Made by a program: the position numbers and the translations under genes | The notes under the pieces: model-generated | Told to the model about the DNA's origin: nothing | What the model saw: only the letters and a program-made list of their open reading frames with translations | Database searches by the model: none | Shown here: in pieces, positions 58,021 through 64,000 of the stretch | Position numbering within the stretch: position 1 is the first letter of the stretch | Layout of the letters: every line of letters starts with the position of its first letter | Assembly (NCBI RefSeq): GCF_000585335.1 | Contig: NZ_KK073872.1 | Location: 1,975,283 to 2,039,282 of the forward strand | Direction of reading: 5' to 3' | Length of the DNA stretch: 64,000 nucleotides | Source: Cloacibacillus evryensis DSM 19522 | Lineage (GTDB): Bacteria > Synergistota > Synergistia > Synergistales > Synergistaceae

Positions 58021-59573
58021 TTAATATGCGTAAAAAAAAGCTATATCTTAATACAGTGTCCTCTTTAGCAAATCAAATCGTTGTTTTGTTTTGTGGTTTC
58101 ATATTGCCAAGGTTTATCTTACAAACGTTTGGATCAGACATAAACGGATTAGTTTCTTCGATTATGCAATATCTAGGGTTTATTACACTGCTAGATGCTG
58201 GCGTAGGTGCCGTTATCCAATCAGCATATTACCAACCTTTAGCAAATGATGACTATAAAACCATAAGTCTACTGTTTAATTATTCAAAAAAATTTTATCG
58301 TGTATTAGCAAGTATCTTAATTTGTTATGTTGTATTTTTATGCAACATATTTCCGTATTTAATTAATTATAAATTCAATACATCGTTTATTATTTCATTA
58401 ATTATTATTATTTCTTTTAGTTTATTCTCACAGTTTTTTTTTGCAGCGCCTCAACAGTTATTATTGAATGCAGACCAAAAGCTTTATATACAAACAAATA
58501 TTCAGACGATAACATTGATATTAAATACAGTGATTAGTGTCATATTAATTACTACAGGACATTCAATTCAGATAGTAAAACTAGTACCTTCAATCATTTT
58601 TTTTTCGACACCATTATTCTTATCTTTCTATATAAAAAGACATTATGAATTAAACTATACATTAAAAGATAGGTGTTTTAAAATTGAACAAAAATGGAAC
58701 GGTTTCGCACAACATTGCGCAACTGTAGTGATGAATAATACCGATATTATGGTATTGACTATATTGGCACCATTAAGTGATGTTTCAATATATGCGGTTT
58801 ATAATTTGGTTGTATACGGAATTCGTCAACTTATGAGCTCAATATCTAGCGGATTCAATTCACTTTTAGGTAACATCCTTGCTTGCAACGAAAAAAAACT
58901 ACTATATAAAATTTTTGGATTATTTGAGTGGTTTATGCATTCAATTGTCGTTTTGTTTTTTTCTATGACTGGAATCCTAATTGTGCCATTTATTGAAAAC
59001 TATACCTCCGGCATTTCTGACGCCCGCTATTATCAACCAACATTTGCGGCTTTATTAACATTGGCACAAGCAATTTACTGCATTAGAATACCATATAATG
59101 CAATAATATGCGCAGCAGGTCACTATAAACAAACACAAAAAAGTGCTATAATTGAAATGATTTTGAACCTTTCTATTTCAGTAATACTTGTACATAAAGT
59201 TAGCCTTATTGGGGTAGCAATTGGGACTCTTATTGCAATGATGTACAGAACTGGATATTTCATTTTTTACTTACACAAAAATATTCTAGAAATTAGCTAT
59301 AAAACTGTGTTCAAGCAAATAATATCAGATTTTATACAATCATTTGCAATTATATTCGCTAATAATTTTTTATTAAAAAACTTATCTTCCGGAAATAGTT
59401 ATTTGAGGTGGATAATGCACGCTACAATACTTGGAGGTCTATCCGTGATAATTGTATTTATTTACAACATAGTATTTTATAAGAATAACATTAAATCAAT
59501 AAGCCATGTTTTTATTAAAAATAACAATGTAGGTAAAATGGATGGTGCTAAAGACCAGGACAACCTATCATAA
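58017..59573 (+). CDS. Wzx-like polysaccharide flippase
   Basis: 518 residues with about fourteen membrane helices of the MOP/MATE exporter superfamily (RFILQTFGSDINGLVSSIMQYLGFITLLDAGVGAV at the N-terminus; GFNSLLGNILA mid-protein). It moves the lipid-linked repeat across the inner membrane for polymerisation. Start overlaps the preceding stop as ATGA. Last gene of the polysaccharide run; no clear terminator follows. Confidence 0.88.
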   Translation: MINMRKKKLYLNTVSSLANQIVVLFCGFILPRFILQTFGSDINGLVSSIMQYLGFITLLDAGVGAVIQSAYYQPLANDDYKTISLLFNYSKKFYRVLASILICYVVFLCNIFPYLINYKFNTSFIISLIIIISFSLFSQFFFAAPQQLLLNADQKLYIQTNIQTITLILNTVISVILITTGHSIQIVKLVPSIIFFSTPLFLSFYIKRHYELNYTLKDRCFKIEQKWNGFAQHCATVVMNNTDIMVLTILAPLSDVSIYAVYNLVVYGIRQLMSSISSGFNSLLGNILACNEKKLLYKIFGLFEWFMHSIVVLFFSMTGILIVPFIENYTSGISDARYYQPTFAALLTLAQAIYCIRIPYNAIICAAGHYKQTQKSAIIEMILNLSISVILVHKVSLIGVAIGTLIAMMYRTGYFIFYLHKNILEISYKTVFKQIISDFIQSFAIIFANNFLLKNLSSGNSYLRWIMHATILGGLSVIIVFIYNIVFYKNNIKSISHVFIKNNNVGKMDGAKDQDNLS

Positions 59574-59574
59574 G

Positions 59575-59772
59575 CTAAATTTTTTCTAAGAATTTTAAAA
59601 TTAAGGCCACATGCATAGCCAGTACAGTGCCACTTCTAAAGAGGCTTCTGGGATTTTTCGTGCCTGCGTCTACCTGCTTCCACGTAAACAGGCCCGTTGG
59701 CTCAAATAGGATAAATTGATCTGATTGGTAATCTTCATAAAGCTGATTCCTTATATACGATGCTACTTTCTT
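59575..59772 (-). pseudogene. C-terminal fragment of an unrecognised gene
   Basis: 65 well-formed codons (VASYIRNQLYEDYQSDQF, FEPTGLFTWKQVDAGTK, SGTVLAMHVALILKFLE) end at TAG 59575. The frame continues upstream past one TAA as YVDKIGPN. No start. A decayed gene running toward the flippase; family not recognised. Confidence 0.4.
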
Positions 59773-59956
59773 TTAGTTAGGACCTATCTTATCCACATAG
59801 TATCCTTGACACTAAAGCCTCAATGATTTCTATCTTTTTCTTCCACAGAAGTTTTTTTAGATTTTGATAATTTCAACTTTTATCTTACTATATATAAATT
59901 GCTATCTGAACTTTAATACAAATACTATATAATTTACAATTTTCAGTTAGTGTCAA

Positions 59957-60256
59957 GAATTTTTCGCACATTCCCAGATGCGGTTCCAAGTGCTCTATCG
60001 GCATGCTTCGACGTCTGACACAAGCTCGCCAGTTTCTGCGTTGAGCAGGACATTGAGGGACTCCTTGATGCTTCCTTCGACCACCTACCTTGTCCAAATA
60101 GCTTCTGACCTCGTCATCGTTGATCTTGAGAAGTTTGCCTTCCGCTTCTGGATAATATGCGCCGTTTGTGCTAATGTTAATGAAACAGTCCTCCTTTTTC
60201 TCTGTATGTCTTAGTTTTCGTATACCTAACATACCAGAGCGGAGGGCTGTTTGCAA
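59957..60256 (-). pseudogene. IS256-family transposase remnant (N-terminal part)
   Basis: KINDDEVRSYLDKV, then after a one-base shift EGSIKESLNVLLNAETGELVSD, resembles the start of IS256-type transposases (D..VRxxLxxxVxGSVxETLNALLDAEA). It is followed by a nonsense codon and a short end. The rest of the element is gone. Confidence 0.5.
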
Positions 60257-60519
60257 TCCCGGAGTTTATGTCCCTCGCCGCAGCACTGCACTGCAATGCC
60301 CGTGTCGTTCACTTTAAGGTCTCATCAATGGTTCTTCTATGTCCGACCTCTCTGTGGTTGAACTCAATTGTACGAAAAATATTGTACGTTATCAATTCCA
60401 TCTTATATGTGTTGAGGAGATTCTGCGCATAACTGCTAAATAACCCACAGGTTATGCCAGAGGTTGAGAGGTTCAAGAAACAAAGAAATAGGCAGCATAA
60501 ATAAGGCTCCATGCCACCT

Positions 60520-60782
60520 GGAAAGATCTTATGTGTTACAGGAACAAGCAGGCCGACGAGGCCGCTCCCTGCGCCGTATTTGATGCCGCTGATCTCGTCT
60601 AATTTCTGGACGTTGTGTACCGCGTTGAAGCAGCGCGGCGTGCCGCTCTTTGCGCGCATGACCAGCGATGAGGTCTCGATGCCCTCACCGGAGCAGCGTA
60701 CGCCTTTGAGCCAGTCGCAGTCGGTGACGCCGGTCGCCGCGAAGAAGACGTTTTCGCTTTTCACGAGGTCATTAGAGGGCAA
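60520..60782 (-). pseudogene. glpX 3' fragment, copy A
   Basis: About 75 codons match the C-terminal part of class II fructose-1,6-bisphosphatase GlpX (DLVKSENVFFAATGVTD, then DWLKGVR, SSLVMRAKSGT, NVQKLDEI). The reading then runs into unrelated sequence. No N-terminal part, so not functional. It stops 14 bases from the fic stop. Confidence 0.7.
60619..60663. repeat. 45-base glpX-derived repeat, copy A
   Basis: Same orientation as copies at 61522-61566 (42 of 45 identical) and 61924-61968. With the second copy it brackets the fic gene. Confidence 0.75.
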
Positions 60783-60796
60783 GCTTGTCCCAAATT

Positions 60797-61516
60797 TTAA
60801 TTTTCTTCGTAGTAATATGAATAATCTATACCTTTCATAAAGGTCTCACGGTCGTTCGTTTTATCTGTAAGCGCGGTTTTAAGCAGCTTATTAATATCCG
60901 TGCCGTTAACAACGCTTCGCCTCATAGCCTCAAGATATTTTTTCTTATCAACCTTGCTCCAATCTATGCACGGGATGAGGCGCTTTTTCAAAAGCATATC
61001 CAACCATATACGTGCCGACCGGCCGTTGCCCTCCATAAATGGATGCGCCGCGTTCATTTCGATATATTTGCTTATGATCTGATCAATGTTTTCGTCCTGC
61101 ATCTTCTCAATATTCAGCAGGGTTTGCTCCAGATACCGCGCCACTGCAAATTGGAAGCCTCCCTTTGCTATATCCTTAGAGCAGATCTGTCCGGCAAAAT
61201 CATATAAGCCGCCAAACAGATATGCATGTATCTGCTTAAGGCCTTTCACAGTACCAACTTCTATATTGCTCATAAATGAACTATTCCACAGGGCATAGGC
61301 CTTGATTTTGCTTTTGCCGTCAACCATTTCATCACTGTAGGTAAACCATTCTATAAATCTATTCGCATTTTTTGAAGGAAACTCTTTTGCAAGAGCAATA
61401 ATCTGCCCATAGTTCATTACGTTGGACATTCGCCATTTCCCGTCAGGGGCAAGCAATTTCATCTGGTTAGAGACACTACCCAGTTCATTTCCCTGTTTCC
61501 TTAATTTTGCTTTCAA
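60797..61516 (-). CDS. Fic-family protein with antirepressor-like N-terminal segment
   Basis: 239 residues from TTG 61516. Residues about 95-225 form a Fic domain with the complete active-site motif HPFMEGNGRSAR (about 153-164), which transfers AMP or a related group to target proteins. The target-dock flap LFGGLYDFAGQI precedes it. Residues about 8-60 (SNQMKLLAPDGKWRMSNVMNYGQIIALAKEFPS) look like the end of a BRO/DinD-type phage antirepressor domain, cut at its N-terminus. No ribosome site is visible, and a glpX scrap abuts the start, so the gene may be truncated. No antitoxin with an inhibitory helix is seen beside it. Confidence 0.78.
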   Translation of the reverse strand: MKAKLRKQGNELGSVSNQMKLLAPDGKWRMSNVMNYGQIIALAKEFPSKNANRFIEWFTYSDEMVDGKSKIKAYALWNSSFMSNIEVGTVKGLKQIHAYLFGGLYDFAGQICSKDIAKGGFQFAVARYLEQTLLNIEKMQDENIDQIISKYIEMNAAHPFMEGNGRSARIWLDMLLKKRLIPCIDWSKVDKKKYLEAMRRSVVNGTDINKLLKTALTDKTNDRETFMKGIDYSYYYEEN

Positions 61517-61521
61517 GTTTT

Positions 61522-61566
61522 ACCGCGTTGATGCAGAGCAGCGTGCCGCTCTTTGCGCGCATGACC
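61522..61566. repeat. 45-base glpX-derived repeat, copy C
   Basis: Encodes VMRAKSGTLLCINAV on the minus strand, six bases from the fic start. Smallest of the three glpX scraps. Confidence 0.7.
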
Positions 61567-61779
61567 TATCCATCCTATTGTAGCTGCGTCAGGTTCATTC
61601 TAGTATTGTGGCCGACGCATGGAGATGACGGCTTTCGCCGGCTTATGGTTTCACGTATAGCAACTCTGTCGGAGGGGGCACGGCCGTTGACGAAGCGCAC
61701 GCGCGGCGGCCGATGAAATCAAGGATAAAACCGAGAGGTTGTTAAAGGACAGGGATTGAGCGTAATTGCATAATAATGC
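61567..61779. other. Scrambled spacer
   Basis: No intact gene. Plus-strand bases about 61690-61760 end in a short coding-like tail (ADEIKDKTERLLKDRD), probably another gene remnant. Confidence 0.3.
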
Positions 61780-61810
61780 TGCCTGAACGCATTTATACCG
61801 CGTTCAGGCA
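61780..61810 (-). terminator. Hairpin downstream of glpX copy B
   Basis: TGCCTGAACGC / GCGTTCAGGCA, perfect 11-base stem with a 9-base loop. Possibly the original glpX terminator, though the T tail is poor. Confidence 0.5.
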
Positions 61811-61844
61811 ACATATATGTTATGGTACGTAATCCGATGTTTCG

Positions 61845-62070
61845 TTTACAGGAACGAGCAGGCTGACGACGGAGCGCCGTATTTGATGCCGCGCTGATCT
61901 CGTCCAGCTTTTGGACGTTGTGCGCCGCGTTGATGTAGCGCAGCGTGCCGCTCTTCGCGCGCATGACCAGCGATGAGGTCTCGATTCCTTCACCGGAGTA
62001 GCGTACACCTTTGAGCCAGTCGCTTACGGTGGCGCCTGTCACGTTTTCGCTTTTTACGAGATATATTTTA
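61845..62070 (-). pseudogene. glpX 3' fragment, copy B
   Basis: Reads DWLKGVRYSGEGIETSSLVMRAKSGTLRYINAAHNVQKLDEI in pieces, with a deletion in the AATG region and a two-base insertion after DEIS relative to copy A. It is the copy closest to normal GlpX wording (LRYI). Not functional. Confidence 0.7.
61924..61968. repeat. 45-base glpX-derived repeat, copy B
   Basis: Third direct copy of the segment covering LVMRAKSGTLRYINA, differing from copies A and C at a few positions. Confidence 0.7.
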
Positions 62071-62085
62071 TACAGCTAAAATACT

Positions 62086-63382
62086 CAGGGCAAACGCATC
62101 AACATTCTGAGATTAACTTGATCATATAATCATTATCCCATCCAGCCTTAAGGCGTTTTCCCCTAAGGCTGGTTTTGCCGGATTTGTCTTGTTTCAGTAA
62201 ATTAATTGCACAATGCCTGATGATTGCCATATTTGCGGCACTGTTTTTTTGTCTGTTGCGCATCGCGTCTTCATTGAATATCACATCAAGAACCCAATGG
62301 AGACTGTTTTCGATACCCCAGTGTGAACGTACTGACCGTCCTATTTCTGCCGCGTCAGCCGGCAGACTGCTTATGTAGTATCTTCGTTCCACAGAACTCT
62401 GAGTGCCGGATTCTCTTGTGGATTCCACCATGATTATGCTCTTGAGCCCCTTCCATTTATCAAATTCCGCAATGTCTATTTTCTCATTGTTTTCTATTGC
62501 AGCGACGTTCCTTTTTTCTATACGACCGTGGCTTTTTTCAATCGTCGCATATGATGTGTGAGTTACTCCGGCGTAATCTGTTTTCTCTTCGCATTTGAAA
62601 AGATGTTCCGCCATTTCCAGCGTGCCGCCCTGATTGCCTTTCAAGGCCAGCAGGTAATTCCCTTTCATAGAGACAATCTTATCTGCTATTGCTTTCTGGC
62701 ATCCCATGGCGTCTATTGTTATAGTGCAGTTTTTGATATCAAGCATATCCAGAAGGGTCGGAATTGCTGTAATTTCGTTTGACTTAGCTTCCGTTGCTGT
62801 TTGGGCTAAAACAATTCCATTATCTGAGGACCACGCACTTACCATATGCAGGCAATCGCGGTGCTCTGTGTTTTTGAAGGACCTTCTGGATGTCTTGCCG
62901 TCGATGGCAATGACGCCTTTTAAACGTTCGGACAATGACCTGGCCCAGTTCGCAAAACACTCCGAAAACTGCTTCGGGTCCAAGGCTGACATTACCCTGT
63001 TCATTGTGTCGTGGGAAGGGATTCCATTTGGTAAATCAAGAAACGATTCAAAGAAATCCTGTTTGCACTTTGCAAAAAGTTCAATGTCGTTAAAGCCTTC
63101 CGCACCGCAGATGACCCCGCACAGCACAATAGTAAGAATGTCGGTCAGGTTGTGCCTGATGTGGTTCTCCGCACGATTGTCAGTGAGAATAGCGAAATGT
63201 TGGCTGATGCTTGTTTGCATGTTCATTAAAACACTCCATAAATTATTTATTGTAGTTTAGCATATTAATGATTTATTTGATTAGGGATAATACATTTTCA
63301 TATGATACGTTTCGGTTTATGGTTGCTGGTGATATCGTTTTTTTGTACAAAGTTTTTGACCTTTATTGATGCGTTTGCCCTG
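62086..63382 (-). mobile_element. Intact ISAs1-family insertion sequence
   Basis: 1297 bases bounded by perfect 17-base terminal inverted repeats (CAGGGCAAACGCATCAA at 62086-62102 and its complement at 63366-63382). Flanks CTAAAATACT (62076-62085) and CAAAAATACT (63383-63392) match at 9 of 10 bases, a near-perfect target duplication of the length usual for this family. The insertion splits an operator of the downstream hip genes. Confidence 0.95.
62099..63226 (-). CDS. ISAs1-family transposase
   Basis: 375 residues, full length. DDE transposase with IAIDGKTSRRSF holding the first Asp, TIDAMGCQKAIADKI the second, and HWGIENSLHWVLDVIFNED with the catalytic Glu. N-terminal segment HNLTDILTIVLCGVICGAEGF is typical of the family. 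GGAG lies seven bases before ATG. No frameshift, so the element may still be active. Confidence 0.96.
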   Translation of the reverse strand: MNMQTSISQHFAILTDNRAENHIRHNLTDILTIVLCGVICGAEGFNDIELFAKCKQDFFESFLDLPNGIPSHDTMNRVMSALDPKQFSECFANWARSLSERLKGVIAIDGKTSRRSFKNTEHRDCLHMVSAWSSDNGIVLAQTATEAKSNEITAIPTLLDMLDIKNCTITIDAMGCQKAIADKIVSMKGNYLLALKGNQGGTLEMAEHLFKCEEKTDYAGVTHTSYATIEKSHGRIEKRNVAAIENNEKIDIAEFDKWKGLKSIIMVESTRESGTQSSVERRYYISSLPADAAEIGRSVRSHWGIENSLHWVLDVIFNEDAMRNRQKNSAANMAIIRHCAINLLKQDKSGKTSLRGKRLKAGWDNDYMIKLISEC

Positions 63383-63400
63383 CAAAAATACTAGCTATAA

Positions 63401-63429
63401 TTGACATAAATAACTTTTATAGCTAAAAT
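63401..63429 (+). promoter_or_regulatory. Promoter of hipBA
   Basis: TTGACA (63401-63406), 17-base spacer, TAAAAT (63424-63429). The -10 lies inside the operator palindrome. The predicted start is at or next to the hipB ATG, implying a leaderless or nearly leaderless message. Confidence 0.8.
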
Positions 63430-63438
63430 ATTAGCTAT
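63419..63438. promoter_or_regulatory. hip operator 2 (intact)
   Basis: ATAGCTAA - AATA - TTAGCTAT, perfect 8-base arms covering the -10 box and the start codon. Joining the two IS flanks rebuilds a second copy (AGCTAAAATACTAGCTAT) upstream. Confidence 0.75.
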
Positions 63439-63694
63439 GAATATATCATTTTTTCAGCATCATACTCCGCCTGAAATCGCCCTTGCTCTTGCCGCTAATG
63501 TGCGTGCGCGCAGGAAGGAGAGGAAGCTCACGCAGAGCGGGCTGGCAAAGTTGTCGGGGGTAAGTTTGGGCTCCATCAAAAGATTTGAAAGCAGCGGGGA
63601 GATTTCTCTGAAATCTCTGCTGAATATTGCCGTGGTGCTTGACTGTGAAGAGGATTTTTTTCTCTTTTTACAAAAAAGCATTATGCCTCTATAG
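63437..63694 (+). CDS. hipB: HipB-type antitoxin (XRE helix-turn-helix)
   Basis: 85 residues. A short N-terminal arm precedes a helix-turn-helix domain (LAANVRARRKERKLTQSGLAKLSGVSLGSIKRFE, about 18-51) and a small tail. It lies 12 bases before a hipA gene, the standard antitoxin-first order. It should bind and neutralise HipA and repress the pair at the palindromic operator. ATG is within the operator and has no ribosome site, consistent with a leaderless transcript. Confidence 0.88.
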   Translation: MNISFFQHHTPPEIALALAANVRARRKERKLTQSGLAKLSGVSLGSIKRFESSGEISLKSLLNIAVVLDCEEDFFLFLQKSIMPL

Positions 63695-63706
63695 AGGATG
63701 TCATAA

Positions 63707-64000
63707 ATGAAAAAAGTTAGGGCGTTGTCTGTCGGCTATAACGGCCGTCCTGTCGGGAGGCTTGCGCTGACTCCCGATGGCTTTTCCGCCTTTGAGTATA
63801 ACAGAGACTGGCTGGCAGCCGGTTTTTCGATCAGCCCTTTCAGCCTACCGTTAAAAGGTGGCGTTTTCGTACAAAAGAGGCGTGAACCATTCGAGGGCGG
63901 CTTTGGTATTTTCGCCGACAGTCTGCCGGATGGCTGGGGACATTTGCTCTTAGATCGTATAATGCTGAAAAATTATCTTGATCCATACGGTATAGATATT
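63707..64000 (+). CDS. hipA: HipA-type kinase toxin (5' part, cut by window end)
   Basis: 98 codons visible. The N-terminal HipA domain reads KKVRALSVGYNGRPVGRLALTPDG, FEYNRDWLAAGFSISPFSLPL and FGIFADSLPDGWGHLLLDR, the last a family hallmark. HipA toxins are Ser/Thr kinases that phosphorylate glutamyl-tRNA synthetase or other targets and slow growth. GAGGATG lies upstream of ATG 63707. The kinase domain is beyond the window. Confidence 0.9.
   Translation, partial: MKKVRALSVGYNGRPVGRLALTPDGFSAFEYNRDWLAAGFSISPFSLPLKGGVFVQKRREPFEGGFGIFADSLPDGWGHLLLDRIMLKNYLDPYGIDI

Noticed and set aside
59574-62098. tRNA or integration att site at the island's right edge
   Set aside because: No cloverleaf-like sequence or conserved T-loop found; the repeats there are glpX fragments, not an att pair with an integrase.

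Overview
The window looks like a Synergistetes chromosome (Cloacibacillus/Synergistes type). The housekeeping genes are GC-rich, amino-acid-derivative catabolism and transport genes are prominent, and one secreted protein (12952-13590) ends in a glycine/cysteine plus hydrophobic plus basic tail like the Synerg-CTERM sorting signal. The genus is inferred, not proven.

Region 1 (86-12520): seven minus-strand genes, tightly spaced or overlapping, encode two complementary partial lyases of the histidine/phenylalanine ammonia-lyase fold, a three-subunit molybdenum hydroxylase, a BCCT-family betaine transporter and a full-length lyase homologue. Neither protein that keeps the loop around the MIO cofactor has the Ala-Ser-Gly triad. 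A divergent SARP/BTAD-AAA-TPR regulator (9551-12520) faces the operon across an AT-rich spacer with a perfect inverted repeat. The known MIO-free member of this fold is ergothionase, which releases trimethylamine from the betaine ergothioneine. With a betaine carrier alongside, I read the locus as a pathway for ergothioneine or a related trimethylammonium imidazole compound, carrying an extra heteromeric lyase and a hydroxylase that I cannot match to a described route.

Region 2 (12600-16400): a decaying accessory patch with a Big2-domain surface protein, a DsbA-like thioredoxin, an XRE-S24 repressor on opposed overlapping promoters, and two small secreted-protein genes broken by frameshifts.

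Region 3 (16401-31162): core genes guaB, ispDF, a PIN-TRAM membrane protein, recR, ybaB, a fused glycosyltransferase with a degenerate polyprenyl-phosphate transferase domain, serS, riboflavin genes ribH-ribBA-ribE-ribD, uvrC and divergent cysS.

Region 4 (31163-41117): a palindromic intergenic element, a giant multi-PAS GGDEF/EAL protein, and a small operon (XRE-cupin regulator, ATC-hydrolase-like protein, sodium:solute symporter, zinc deacylase) for uptake and deacylation of an unknown acylated amino acid-like compound.

Region 5 (41118-59573): a serine recombinase, two related long palindromes and a helicase with repeated helicase-associated domains stand at the head of a surface-polysaccharide cluster. 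From about 46860 the DNA turns markedly AT-rich, suggesting horizontal acquisition. gmhA, hddA, an hddC-gmhB fusion and a GDP-mannose-4,6-dehydratase-like gene should make GDP-D-glycero-D-manno-heptose and a 6-deoxy/4-keto derivative. Glycosyltransferases, a Wzy-like polymerase and a Wzx-like flippase indicate Wzy-dependent assembly.

Region 6 (59574-64000): a rearrangement scar with gene fragments, an IS256-like remnant, three partial copies of the glpX 3' end around a fic gene, an intact ISAs1-family element, and the start of a hipBA toxin-antitoxin operon. The IS has landed inside the upstream one of two tandem hip operators.
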